From contig CAISIK010000118.1 of NCBI GenBank assembly GCA_903885375.1, positions 1 through 64,000 of the forward strand: a DNA stretch of 64,000 nt, read 5' to 3'. The position numbers were made by a program, and so were the translations under genes. Shown here in pieces: positions 40,732 to 49,085 of the stretch. Position 1 is the first letter of the stretch, and every line of letters starts with the position of its first letter. The stretch comes from an uncultured Pseudomonadota bacterium. GTDB lineage: Bacteria > Myxococcota_A > UBA796 > SXON01. The notes under the pieces were generated by a model. It had not been told where the DNA came from. It saw only the letters and a list, made by a program, of their open reading frames with translations, and ran no database searches.

Positions 40732-40936
40732 GGGAACGCCGCCGGTCCGCGCTTCGGAGTGCGCGCACGTCCATATCCAGATCGAGGTCACCGGCCGCGC
40801 TGATGACGGCCCGCAGCTTCTGGCGGCGGAGGTAGTCCTCCAGGGCGATCACGAGCGCCTCACGCCGCGTAGAGGCTCGCGTAACCGCCTGTACTTCATC
40901 GAGGAGTCCCTCCGGAAGATCGACGGTGGTGCGCAT
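40724..40936 (-). CDS. vapB: VapB-type antitoxin
   Basis: 70 residues from the ATG at 40936; hidden in the track inside a 430-aa shadow ORF. The N-terminus MRTTVDLPEGLLDEVQAVT is a ribbon-helix-helix DNA-binding domain, and TRREALVIALEDYLRRQKLRA is its second helix. The C-terminal tail (DLDLDMDVRALR) would wrap the toxin, as in VapB families with the 'type II toxin-antitoxin system VapB' plan. Expected to repress its own promoter in the 140-bp gap upstream. Confidence 0.85.
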   Translation of the reverse strand: MRTTVDLPEGLLDEVQAVTRASTRREALVIALEDYLRRQKLRAVISAAGDLDLDMDVRALRSADRRRSRG

Positions 40937-41077
40937 GGAGGATGACCCTGATGCACACATCATATGCGCATCTCTCGGAGGCGTCATCGGGGATCGCGAC
41001 GCACACCCCCGCCGCTGAGCCGGGGACCGGTCCCGCGGCGTTCGCCTCGCCCCCCTTGCCGGGCTACCCGCCGCGCG

Positions 41078-42103
41078 ATGCCCGCCGCCCTCGCCAACGA
41101 CCTCCGCGACCTCCTGCGCGCGGCGATCGGGCACCCGCCGGAGTCCCCCGCGCTCGTGATCACCGACGCCCGGTCCGCCCTCTCGCGCACACTCGCGCGG
41201 GGCTACCGCGATGCCCGCCCCGCCGCGGTCTTCCTCGACGTGGACGAGGCCGCGCCCGCCGTCGTGTTCGCCGCGATCGACGCGCTCCCGGCCGGGAGCC
41301 TCGTCGTGCTCGTCGAGTCCACCCGCTTCGAGCTGGGCGAGTTCCGGTTCCGGTTGGAGCTGTTCAAGCGCGGGCTCGCGGTGGTCGAGCACCCCCACCT
41401 CGAGCGGGTGCCGGAGGCGGAGATTCCCGTGTACCTCGCGGCCCTCGCCTACGACCCGGCCCGCTTCCGCGGGGTGGGGTGGGCGCTGCAGTCGCGCATC
41501 GATCGTGCCGACCACATCGAGGTGGCCACGCCGTTGGGCACCGCCCGCTGGGAGGGCCCCTTCGAGGCGGCCCGCCTCAACGTGGGCGACTACCGGAAGA
41601 TGCCCAACGTCGGCGGGCAGTTCCCGATCGGCGAGGTGTTCACCGAGGCGGTAGACCTCGAAGGCCTCAACGGCCGGGTGGGCCTCTTCGCCTACGGCGC
41701 TGCCGACTTCTCCGTGGCCTTCCCGGAGCCGTTCGCGCTCGTGCTCGAGCGCGGCCGCGTGGTGGATGCACCCGCCGCCCCGCCCGCCTTCCACGACATC
41801 CTCGACACGATCCGCGCCACCGAGGGCGAGGTGTGGGTGCGCGAGCTCGGCTTCGGCCTCAACCCGGCGCTGACCGCCACCCGCCGCCTCTCCGACGTGA
41901 GCGCCTACGAACGGATGACGGGCGTGCACCTCTCGCTCGGCGCCAAGCACTCGGTGTACCCCAAGCCCCGCTTCAACAAGCGCCAGGTGCGCTTCCACGT
42001 GGACGTGTTCGTCCATGATCCGGTCGTGCGGATCGCGGGCGAGGTCTGTTTTGCCGAGGGTGCGTGGACCGTGCCGCCCGCGCCCGAAGCCGTGGCGCCG
42101 TGA
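41078..42103 (+). CDS. M29-like (aminopeptidase T family) metallopeptidase
   Basis: 341 residues from ATG 41078; the track's 38 earlier codons are Arg/Pro-rich and rejected. It contains the M29-type blocks: NVGGQFPIGEVFTEAVD (metal-binding Glu), ELGFGLNPALTATRR, a His in TGVHLSLGAKHSVYPKPRF and the HVDVFV His/Asp near the C-terminus. Archaeal/bacterial relatives are annotated leucyl aminopeptidase (aminopeptidase T). The usual second His of a GxxHxAxG block is present as GVHLSLG. Its stop overlaps the GTG of the following exporter gene. Confidence 0.62.
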   Translation: MPAALANDLRDLLRAAIGHPPESPALVITDARSALSRTLARGYRDARPAAVFLDVDEAAPAVVFAAIDALPAGSLVVLVESTRFELGEFRFRLELFKRGLAVVEHPHLERVPEAEIPVYLAALAYDPARFRGVGWALQSRIDRADHIEVATPLGTARWEGPFEAARLNVGDYRKMPNVGGQFPIGEVFTEAVDLEGLNGRVGLFAYGAADFSVAFPEPFALVLERGRVVDAPAAPPAFHDILDTIRATEGEVWVRELGFGLNPALTATRRLSDVSAYERMTGVHLSLGAKHSVYPKPRFNKRQVRFHVDVFVHDPVVRIAGEVCFAEGAWTVPPAPEAVAP

Positions 42104-42987
42104 ACTTCGTCCGCCGCCGGCGGCTCCTCCTCTCGCTCCTCGCCGTGTGGTTCATCTGGGGCTCCACCTACCTGGCCATCCGGGTGGCGCTGGACTCCTT
42201 TCCGCCGCTGGGCATGGCCGGTCTCCGCCTCACCGCCGCGGGGCTGGTCCTCCTCGCGATCGGGCGCTGGAACGGCGAGCCTTGGCTCCTCACGCGGGAG
42301 TGGGGCGCTGCGTTCGTGGTCGGCACGCTCATGTTCGTGCTCGGCAACGGGAGCGTCATGCTGGCGGAGGAGACGGTGTCCTCCGGGGTGGTGGCGGTGA
42401 TGGTGGGGGCGGTGCCGCTCTACACGGTCGCCATCGGCCGGGCCTTCGGCGCGCGGGCCACCGTTCGCCAATGGCTCAGCCTCGTGCTGGGCCTCGGCGG
42501 GATCGGCCTCCTCAACGCCGGCGTGGAGCTCTCGGGCCAACTCGGCATCGCGGCGCTCCTCACCGTGGGGTCGGTGGGCTGGGCGCTCGGTTCGGTCGTA
42601 TCGAAGAAGGTGGGGTTCGTGTCCACCACGATGGCGGCCGGCGGCCAGATGCTCGCGGGCGGGCTCCTGCTCGGAATCGGGGGCCTGGTCACCGGCGAGG
42701 AGCTGCCCCCGGAGCCGAGCCTCCAGAGCATCCTCGCGGTGGTCTACCTCTTCGTTTTCGGCTCGATCGTGGCCTTCACCGCCTACAGCTACCTCCTGCG
42801 GCACGCCTCCCTGGCGCTGGCCACCAGCTACGCCTACGTGAACCCGGTGGTGGCCGTGCTCCTCGGCGCGCTCCTCCGGGGCGAGCGCCTCGATGCTTGG
42901 GGCGCGGCCGGGCTCGGCGTGATCGTGCTGGCCGTGGTGCTGCTGACCCTGCCCGAACGCACCGTGGCGGTGCCCGAACCGGCCTGA
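42100..42987 (+). CDS. EamA/DMT-family exporter
   Basis: 295 residues from GTG 42100 (GTGA overlap). Ten hydrophobic helices in two EamA repeats: VWFIWGSTYLAIRVALDSFPP and GMAGLRLTAAGLVLL in the first; GWALGSVVSKK, YSYLLRHASLALATSYAYVNPVVAVLLGALL and GERLDAWGAAGLGVIVLAVVLL in the second. YedA-like drug/metabolite transporters of this type export amino acids or small metabolites. Co-translation with the M29-like peptidase fits export of peptide-derived amino acids, which is inference. Confidence 0.88.
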   Translation: MNFVRRRRLLLSLLAVWFIWGSTYLAIRVALDSFPPLGMAGLRLTAAGLVLLAIGRWNGEPWLLTREWGAAFVVGTLMFVLGNGSVMLAEETVSSGVVAVMVGAVPLYTVAIGRAFGARATVRQWLSLVLGLGGIGLLNAGVELSGQLGIAALLTVGSVGWALGSVVSKKVGFVSTTMAAGGQMLAGGLLLGIGGLVTGEELPPEPSLQSILAVVYLFVFGSIVAFTAYSYLLRHASLALATSYAYVNPVVAVLLGALLRGERLDAWGAAGLGVIVLAVVLLTLPERTVAVPEPA

Positions 42988-42998
42988 GCGGCGGCCCG

Positions 42999-43904
42999 CT
43001 ACACCCGCGCCACGATCGCCTCGGTGGCCTCCCACAACTTCGCCGCGAGGCCCATGTCGGCGCCGAGCCGGCTCGACGCGGCCACGTTGCAGTCGGCGAG
43101 GTACTCGCCGTTGAGCGCCGCCGCGCCCGGGCTCACCGAGGCCCACGTCTGGGTGGCCGCCCCCTGGGGGATCGACTTCAGGAGCAACGGGCCCGCCAGC
43201 GACCAGGCCGCCTGCATCACCGGGTTCATGCTCCTGGCGAGGCCCGTGGCGATCACGCCGGGGTGCACGGCGTTTGCCCGCCGGCCGCCGTCGAGCCGCC
43301 GCGCCAGCTCGCGCGCAAAGAGCAGGTTGGCGAGCTTGGCCTGGCCGTAGTTGGCCCACGCGCTGTACGCCCGCTCGGCGCCGAGGTCGTCGAGGCGGAT
43401 GCCCTCCTTCGGAGCGGTCTTGTGGGCCGCGGAGCTGAGCACGACCACGCGCCCCCCCTCCACGAGCCGCGACAGCAGACCCGTGACCAGGATGAAGTGC
43501 CCCACGTGGTTGGTGAAGAACTGGAGCTCCACGCCATGCATGACCTGCCGCTCGGGCAGCGCCATGATGCCGGCGTTGCACACAATCGCGTCGAGCCGTG
43601 GGCCGTTGCCGAGGCTGGCCACGGCGGCCCGCACCGAGGCGGGGTCGGACAGCTCGCACGCCACGCCGCGCCCCCCCATCGGGCGCACGGCCGCTTCGGC
43701 CTTCTCGACCGTGCGGGCCGCGCCGATCACCGTAGCGCCTCGCAGGGCGAGCACGCGGCAGGTTTCGAGGCCGAGGCCGGAGTTGCACCCGGTCACGAGG
43801 ATGTGGCGACCCGCGAGATCGAGCCCCGCGGAGACCTGCTCCGCCGTGGAACCGGCCCCGAAGCCGCTGGGGCCCGTCCCACCAAGCGCGTACAGAATGG
43901 ACAT
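42999..43904 (-). CDS. Short-chain dehydrogenase/reductase (retinol-dehydrogenase-like)
   Basis: 301 residues; the ATG at 43904 has TAGGAG eight bases upstream. A ~28-residue N-terminal stretch precedes the Rossmann motif TGCNSGLG. NAGIMA, the catalytic Ser in VLSSAAHK and YGQAKLAN (YxxxK) follow. The C-terminal NGEYLADCNVA region is typical of the WWOX/RDH-like branch. NAD(P)H-dependent, substrate unknown. Follows the UspA gene on the same strand after 8 bp. Confidence 0.88.
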   Translation of the reverse strand: MSILYALGGTGPSGFGAGSTAEQVSAGLDLAGRHILVTGCNSGLGLETCRVLALRGATVIGAARTVEKAEAAVRPMGGRGVACELSDPASVRAAVASLGNGPRLDAIVCNAGIMALPERQVMHGVELQFFTNHVGHFILVTGLLSRLVEGGRVVVLSSAAHKTAPKEGIRLDDLGAERAYSAWANYGQAKLANLLFARELARRLDGGRRANAVHPGVIATGLARSMNPVMQAAWSLAGPLLLKSIPQGAATQTWASVSPGAAALNGEYLADCNVAASSRLGADMGLAAKLWEATEAIVARV

Positions 43905-43912
43905 GCGGTCTC

Positions 43913-44344
43913 CTAACGAACGACGGTGACGGGTTGGTTCGCGTGGTGCACGACCCGGTCGCTCACCGAGCCGAGCAGCAGCCGCTCGGCGGGGTTCATG
44001 CCGCGTGCGCCCACCACGATGAGGTCGGCGGGCAGCTCGTCGGCCACCTTGCAGATGGTGTCGGCGGCCGGCCCGAAGGCCACCCGGGTGTGCACCCGGG
44101 CCTCGCCGAACTCGCTCCGGATCGACGCGATCATCTCCTGGGCCGTGGCCACCTCCTCTGGAGAGGGGCTCTGCGCGGTGGTGAGGAAGCCATCGAACGG
44201 GGCGATGGGGAGCACGCTCGGCGGCTCGATCGCCACCAGCAGCGTGACCTGGCACTCGGGGTCGGCGAGGAGCGCACGAACGTGCTGGGCGGCGCGGCGG
44301 GAGGCCGCCGAACCATCGACGGCGAGCAGGATGTGGCGCAGCAA
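43913..44344 (-). CDS. Universal stress protein (UspA family)
   Basis: 143 residues, single Usp domain: ILLAVDGSAASRRAAQHV at the N-terminus, LIVVGARGMNPAERLLLGSVS with the ATP-binding G-x2-G-x9-G-S pattern, then VVHHANQPVTVVR. ATP-binding type. Upstream of and probably co-transcribed with the SDR gene. Confidence 0.92.
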   Translation of the reverse strand: MLRHILLAVDGSAASRRAAQHVRALLADPECQVTLLVAIEPPSVLPIAPFDGFLTTAQSPSPEEVATAQEMIASIRSEFGEARVHTRVAFGPAADTICKVADELPADLIVVGARGMNPAERLLLGSVSDRVVHHANQPVTVVR

Positions 44345-44398
44345 GGCAGCTCCGGATGAGGAGAACGGACTATCCGGTTGGCGACGCCGACCGGCCCC

Positions 44399-45790
44399 TC
44401 ACGGGCGCTCCGGGAAGCCCCCGCCTACATTCTGCAGGCGCGCAGCGAAGCCGAACTGCCCGCCGGCCGGCAGGACGAGGCTCTGCGCGAGCTCGCCGGT
44501 CGGCGCCACCTCGTCGATCTGGCCCGCGGAGCTGAAGCACACGAGCGTGCCGCCGCCAGCGAGCTTTTGGGCCGAGCCAAGCCACTCGACCGGCAGGCAC
44601 TCATCGGGCGAATAGTCCCATTGCCGGGAGACCTCGCCCGCTTCCACGTCGTATTTCACCCGCACAGCGTTTCCGCAGTCGGGGATGCCCTCCCGGGGGG
44701 TGTGGCGGTTGAACACCACCAGCTCGTCCCCGACCGCCTGCACGGAGTGCGGTCGCGCAAAAAGCGGCTCCCCCCCTTCCACGAGGAAGTCCCCCACCGT
44801 GGCGCCCATGCGCCACGTCATCTCGCCGCTCGCCCTGTCCACCCGGGCCACCGAATCATCGAGCGTGATCGACACGTAGTACGCCCCCGCCTCGGGGTCG
44901 TAGGAGAGGCCGTTGACGTGGGTCCAGTCCTCGACCTCGGGGTCGTCGCGGTACCAGCCCTTGTCGTACTGCCGGGTCAGGTCGGGCTCGATGCTGTCGA
45001 ACGTGGACCACACCACCCGGGTGTTCCCGGACTCGTCGAACTCCACGATCGTGTCGCCCATGAGCCGGCGCCCTTCGATCTCGCGGATCTCCCAGCCGAG
45101 CATGGCGTACTCGTGCGGGGCGAACTCCACGAAGTCGGTGTGACCGCCGGGGAGCATGAAGCTCTCGCGCACCTCGCCGTCGAGCGACACCCGGTAGAGC
45201 ACACCAGGCTGCTCCAGGCTGTTCGCGGTTTCGTTGTAGAGGATCGACTCGCCGTCGAGGGAAGGGAGCACCCGGTACACGGGGCGCCCCGCGCCCTCGA
45301 TCGCCGCGGCCCACACGACCACGCCTTCTTCATCGAGAAGCGTGGCCGCCGCGGCCCCACCCGCGATGATCGACACCGCGGTGAGGCCGGCATCCGCGGC
45401 CTCGGGTGAGCTGATCCGCGGCTCCACATCCGGGAGCCTGACGTTCAACGAGCCGGTCGTGGCCGTGCCCTCCCCCCCGCAGGCCACCTCGCCGTCCACC
45501 AGCAGCGTGAACGCCACCTCGCTCTGCGGCCGGAGACCCACCAGGAGCACCTCGTGGGTGGTTCCAAACGTGGAGGCCGTCAGCCGGGTGGCCTGCCCCT
45601 GTCCGGCGAAGCGCACCTGCCCGGTGGTCTCCGTTTCCGTTTCCCAGGTCACCCGCAACACCGTGGGCATCTCGGTGACCTCCACCACGGGAGCCACCGT
45701 GACCGCACAGGCGGTCGACTCCGACGCGGAGTCGGGGGAGGGAGGATTCGACTCGGCGACGCAGGCGGCGAGGGACAGCAGGAAAAGCAA
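44399..45790 (-). CDS. Arylsulfotransferase-like lipoprotein
   Basis: 463 residues from a TTG at 45790, supported by GGGAG eight bases upstream and by the signal it gives (MLFLLSLAAC, lipid Cys at 10); no ATG/GTG works in frame. An Fn3-like N-terminal domain (TWETETETTGQVRF; TASTFGTTHEVLLVGLRP) precedes a propeller with TLLDEEGVVVWAAAI, GGHTDFVEFAPHEYAMLG, DWTHVNGLSYDPEAGAYYVS and FARPHSVQAVGDELVVFNRH. These match ASST/Arylsulfotran_2 family blocks. The HVN-x-L and RPHS histidines correspond to the ligand area. Enzyme activity not certain. Confidence 0.75.
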   Translation of the reverse strand: MLFLLSLAACVAESNPPSPDSASESTACAVTVAPVVEVTEMPTVLRVTWETETETTGQVRFAGQGQATRLTASTFGTTHEVLLVGLRPQSEVAFTLLVDGEVACGGEGTATTGSLNVRLPDVEPRISSPEAADAGLTAVSIIAGGAAAATLLDEEGVVVWAAAIEGAGRPVYRVLPSLDGESILYNETANSLEQPGVLYRVSLDGEVRESFMLPGGHTDFVEFAPHEYAMLGWEIREIEGRRLMGDTIVEFDESGNTRVVWSTFDSIEPDLTRQYDKGWYRDDPEVEDWTHVNGLSYDPEAGAYYVSITLDDSVARVDRASGEMTWRMGATVGDFLVEGGEPLFARPHSVQAVGDELVVFNRHTPREGIPDCGNAVRVKYDVEAGEVSRQWDYSPDECLPVEWLGSAQKLAGGGTLVCFSSAGQIDEVAPTGELAQSLVLPAGGQFGFAARLQNVGGGFPERP

Positions 45791-45915
45791 GTGGGCGGCT
45801 CCCAGGCGATGGCCACGCCGGGAGAATGCCCTCCCCTGCGGGAACCGATCCCCCCGGGCGACGACCTGACGACCGCTTGACGCGCGGGCTTGCGCCCCCG
45901 ACGGCCTCCCGTGGA

Positions 45916-46755
45916 CTAGGCCGGAAGCAGCCGGACGTTGACCCGGAACTTCTTTCGCCGCGGCTGGTCGGCCGGGGGGGTGCGGTCGCTGGACAACACC
46001 GGCCGACCGAGAAGGCGATTCACCACCGTGCCCGCGAGCGCGAGCCCGAACATCGCCGGCATCCAGCTCACGGTGCCCTGCACCACGTTGCGGTGGCTGC
46101 AGGTGTGGTGCTCGTTCTCGTCGTTGGGGCAGATGCAGTGGAAGGCGTCGGCCACCACCGGGTCGAGCACGTTGGGCTCCTCGTCGGTCCAGCAGCACTC
46201 GATGCCGCTCTGCACGCCGCGCGCACGAAGCTCGTTGCGCACCACCCGGGCCAGCGGGTCCTTCTCCGTGCGGCTGATGTCGGTCACGCGGATGCGGGTC
46301 GGGTCCATGCGGCCGCCGGCCCCCATCGCGCTCACCACCCGCTGGCCGCGTTGGTGGCAGGCGTGGAGGAGCGCGATCTTGGCGGTGACGTTGTCGATGG
46401 CATCCACCACGAAGTCGTACCCGGGGTCGAGGAGCTCGCCCGCGTTCTCGGCATCGAAGAACCGCTGCTCCGGCACGAGGGTGACCTTCGGGTTGATCGA
46501 CCGGCAGCGCTCCACCATGAGCCCCACCTTGCTCGCGCCGATGGTGCGGCGCGTGGCGTGGAGCTGGCGGTTGAGGTTGGTGAGGCAGACCTGATCGAAG
46601 TCGACGAGCGTGAGGTGGCCCACGCCCGAGCGCACCAGCGCCTCCACGGCGTAGGACCCGACGCCGCCCACGCCGACCACCATCACGCGCGCCGCTTGGA
46701 GGCGATCCCAGCCGCCCTGGCCCACGAGGAGCTCCGTCCGTTGGAAGGGGTGCAT
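45916..46755 (-). CDS. tcdA: tRNA threonylcarbamoyladenosine dehydratase TcdA (ThiF/E1 family)
   Basis: 279 residues. The E1-like Rossmann motif GVGGVGSYAVEALVRSGVG is followed by LTLVDFDQVCLTNLNRQLHA, SKVGLMVERCRSINP, DFVVDAIDNVTAK and SAMGAGGRMDPTRIRVTDISRTEKDPLARVVR, all hallmarks of TcdA/CsdL. It cyclises t6A37 of tRNA to ct6A using ATP. The CICPN ... HTCSHRNVVQGTVS region gives extra Cys/His residues. Nearest minus-strand neighbours are lipoprotein genes on both sides. Confidence 0.9.
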   Translation of the reverse strand: MHPFQRTELLVGQGGWDRLQAARVMVVGVGGVGSYAVEALVRSGVGHLTLVDFDQVCLTNLNRQLHATRRTIGASKVGLMVERCRSINPKVTLVPEQRFFDAENAGELLDPGYDFVVDAIDNVTAKIALLHACHQRGQRVVSAMGAGGRMDPTRIRVTDISRTEKDPLARVVRNELRARGVQSGIECCWTDEEPNVLDPVVADAFHCICPNDENEHHTCSHRNVVQGTVSWMPAMFGLALAGTVVNRLLGRPVLSSDRTPPADQPRRKKFRVNVRLLPA

Positions 46756-46758
46756 CGG

Positions 46759-47526
46759 CTAGATCGGGTCGGCCACAAAGGTGCCGGCGATCCGCAGGCG
46801 TTCGCCGCTGTCGTTGAAGGTCTTGTCCCACGCCGCTTCCTGCGTGGAGCCATCGGTGCCCGTGCCGGTGAACGGCGTGCGGTACTCGGTGCCATCACTC
46901 TCGGCGATGAGCGAGCCGGAGATCTCGCCGCGTCCCTGCACGCCTTCGAGCGTGTAGTAGAAGTCGTACTCGCCATCGAGCAGGCACCAGCCGGTGCCGG
47001 ACAGCGTGCCCGCCTCGTCGATCGTGAAGTCGACGGTGCCGGGACAGTCGCCATCGAACGATCCGTACTCGCCGTCGTACCAGATGTGGCTGGCCATGGT
47101 GCCGGTGTAGGTGATGGTGCCGGGCGTGGTGCCCGTGTCGTTGCCGGTGTCCTTGCCGGTGTCCTTGCCGGTGTCGCCCCCGCCGCCGATCGTGATGCTG
47201 AGCTTCTCGTTGTATTGGTTGCCGCCGTAGGAGACGTCCACCGACACGTCCACCTTGCCGGCATCGAGCCGCGAGGCCTCCACGAACGTGGTGGCGCCGC
47301 GCTCGGTGAGCTCGCCCACCGTCCACACCACCGAGCGGGCATCCACCAGCTTGCCGCCCACCTTCACCTGCACCTGAAGGTCGATGGTGTCGCCCTCGGC
47401 GTAGTCGGCGCCATCCTCCGGACTCTTGACCACGAGCACCACGGCCTCGGCCGCGGCTGCCGGATCTTCGCCTTCGGTGGCGCAGGAGACGAACATCAAC
47501 GGTGCGAGGGGCAGGAGGAAACGCAT
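46759..47526 (-). CDS. Lipoprotein with DTGK/DTGN linker, unknown function
   Basis: The ATG at 47526 (MRFLLPLAPLMFVSC, lipid Cys at 15) is preferred over the track's 47565. 255 residues: an Ig-like N-terminal domain (VVLVVKSPEDGADYAEGDTIDLQVQV), a low-complexity linker of repeated DTGK/DTGN units, and a C-terminal beta domain (TYTGTMASHIWYDGEYG; YYTLEGVQGRGEISGSL). The linker DNA is a tandem 12-bp repeat, so copy number may vary. Ends 3 bases before tcdA. Confidence 0.7.
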   Translation of the reverse strand: MRFLLPLAPLMFVSCATEGEDPAAAAEAVVLVVKSPEDGADYAEGDTIDLQVQVKVGGKLVDARSVVWTVGELTERGATTFVEASRLDAGKVDVSVDVSYGGNQYNEKLSITIGGGGDTGKDTGKDTGNDTGTTPGTITYTGTMASHIWYDGEYGSFDGDCPGTVDFTIDEAGTLSGTGWCLLDGEYDFYYTLEGVQGRGEISGSLIAESDGTEYRTPFTGTGTDGSTQEAAWDKTFNDSGERLRIAGTFVADPI

Positions 47527-47567
47527 CGGGCCATGATAACCGGCGAAACCACCGACCCGGAGCATCC

Positions 47568-48008
47568 ATGGGCCTCATCGACCGCATCAAGCGCCGCCTC
47601 CCCATCGTGGGCGGCTCCCCTCCCCCGCGCTCTGCCCCCGTGCCGCAGTACCGCCCCCCCCCCCGCGAGGAGGTGGAGGCCGAACCCGTTTCGCCCCGCG
47701 GCAGCCAGCCGGTGGCCGAGTACATCGACGGGGTGGTGAAGGGCAACCAGATCGTGATGTTCATGAAGGGCACGCCCTCCGCGCCGGCGTGCGGCTTCTC
47801 GGCCGGGGCCATCGGCATCCTCAAGAGCTACAACAAGCCGCTCTTCACGTTCGACGTGCTCTCCGACGGCGATGTGCGCGAGGGCGTGAAGTCCTACAGC
47901 AGCTGGCCCACGATCCCGCAGATCTTCGTGAACGGCGAATTCCTCGGCGGGGCCGACATCCTCAAGCAGCTCCACGAGTCGGGCGACCTCCGGACGATGT
48001 TGGAGTAG
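47568..48008 (+). CDS. grxD: Monothiol CGFS glutaredoxin with N-terminal extension
   Basis: 146 residues from ATG 47568 (GGAG eight bases upstream). The C-terminal ~90 residues are a Grx4/GrxD domain: IVMFMKGTPSAPACGFSAGA with the CGFS active site, SWPTIPQIFVNGEFLGGADIL for glutathione binding and a final helix. The first ~55 residues are basic then Pro-rich (GLIDRIKRRLPIVGG; PPPRSAPVPQYRPPPREE) and absent from typical GrxD. CGFS glutaredoxins carry 2Fe-2S clusters and take part in iron-sulfur trafficking. Confidence 0.9.
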   Translation: MGLIDRIKRRLPIVGGSPPPRSAPVPQYRPPPREEVEAEPVSPRGSQPVAEYIDGVVKGNQIVMFMKGTPSAPACGFSAGAIGILKSYNKPLFTFDVLSDGDVREGVKSYSSWPTIPQIFVNGEFLGGADILKQLHESGDLRTMLE

Positions 48009-48047
48009 CGCCGAGCGGGCTACTTGGGTCGAGGTCCGGAGCCTCCC

Positions 48048-49043
48048 TTGTTTCTCCTGCTGTCGCTCTTGAGCGTGGTGTGCGCGTCGGTGCCCATGCT
48101 GGCGTTCCTGATGCTGGTCTGGTTCATGGACCGGCACGACCGCGAGCCGCTTTGGCTGTTCCTCCTCACCTTCCTGTGGGGGGCGTGCGGCGCCGTGAGC
48201 TTCGCCCTCATCGGCAACGAAACGCTGGTCGGCGTGCTCGGCTTCCTCGTGGGCGAGGGCCGCGCGGAGACCTTCGCCGCCCTGGTGGTGGCCCCGATCG
48301 TGGAGGAGCCCATGAAGGCGCTCGTCCTCTTCGCGGTCATGTTCTCCCGTCACTTCGACAACGCCACCGACGGGTTCGTGTACGGCGCCGCGGCCGGCCT
48401 CGGCTTCGGCATGACCGAGAACCTGTTCTACTTCCTGAACGTGGCCGCCTCCGGCGATGCGGTGGGCTGGGCGCTGACCGTCTTCATCCGCACGTTCTTC
48501 TCCGCGGTGATGCACGCCTGCGCCACGAGCTGCGTGGGCGCCATGCTCGGGTTCGCCCGCTTCCGCGGGTGGGGCTGGAAGATCGCCGCCCTCCCGCTCG
48601 GCTTCGGCTTCGCCATGGGCATCCACGCCGTGTGGAACGGCATGCTCACCGTGGGCGACATCGTGGGCAGCGAGTCCTACATGTTCGCGAACCTCGGCCT
48701 GTTCATCCTGGAGTTCCTCGTGCTCTTCGGGGTGTTCCAGCTCGCGCTCTGGGAGGAGCGGGGCACGATCCGTCGCGAGCTCGCCGACGAGGTGCAGCGC
48801 GAGCTCCTGCCGCTCGCGCACGCGAAGAACGCGGGCAGCTGGTTCAAGCGGGCGCGGCCGGAGTGGGTGCCCAAGGGCGTTCCGCACCGCCAGTACGTCC
48901 AGGCGCTCACGCGGCTCGCGCTGCGCAAGCACCAGGCCCGCAACGCCTCGCGCGGCGCCTACCCGTTCTACAGCGAGGAGGTGGTCCGGCTCCGGCACGA
49001 GGTCAAGGCGCTGCTCGCGCTCGCCCGCCCGGCCGGGGCCTGA
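48048..49043 (+). CDS. PrsW-family intramembrane metalloprotease
   Basis: The TTG at 48048 is preferred because CCGGAG lies six bases upstream; the track's TTG at 48024 has no such site. 331 residues with about eight helices. The PrsW motifs are present: APIVEEPMKALVLF (EExxK), GFVYGAAAGLGFGMTENLFYF (ExxxF), SAVMHACATSCVGAMLG and GIHAVWNG with two conserved His. PrsW-like enzymes cleave membrane anti-sigma factors or modify lipoproteins in some bacteria; the substrate here is unknown. Starts 40 bases after the glutaredoxin. Confidence 0.88.
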   Translation: MFLLLSLLSVVCASVPMLAFLMLVWFMDRHDREPLWLFLLTFLWGACGAVSFALIGNETLVGVLGFLVGEGRAETFAALVVAPIVEEPMKALVLFAVMFSRHFDNATDGFVYGAAAGLGFGMTENLFYFLNVAASGDAVGWALTVFIRTFFSAVMHACATSCVGAMLGFARFRGWGWKIAALPLGFGFAMGIHAVWNGMLTVGDIVGSESYMFANLGLFILEFLVLFGVFQLALWEERGTIRRELADEVQRELLPLAHAKNAGSWFKRARPEWVPKGVPHRQYVQALTRLALRKHQARNASRGAYPFYSEEVVRLRHEVKALLALARPAGA

Positions 49044-49085
49044 TCGCGGCGGGGTGCGGGCGCCCGTACCCGCCCCCTCGCCGCC

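Noticed and set aside
40324-40936. VapBC as part of a larger defence island
   Set aside because: No restriction, CRISPR, abortive-infection or recombinase genes are adjacent; it appears isolated.
40964-41077. N-terminal extension of the M29-like gene
   Set aside because: The 38 codons are Arg/Pro-rich with no hydrophobic or conserved content; ATG 41078 fits better.
47150-47180. Tandem 12-bp repeats as a possible CRISPR or regulatory array
   Set aside because: They encode the in-frame DTGK/DTGN linker and have no spacers.
45826-47739. 637-aa plus-strand ORF
   Set aside because: Shadow of tcdA and the neighbouring lipoprotein gene; no recognisable domains.
49044-49085. GC-rich inverted repeat after the PrsW-like gene as terminator
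   Set aside because: Pairing is patchy and no U-tract follows; not strong enough to list as a feature.
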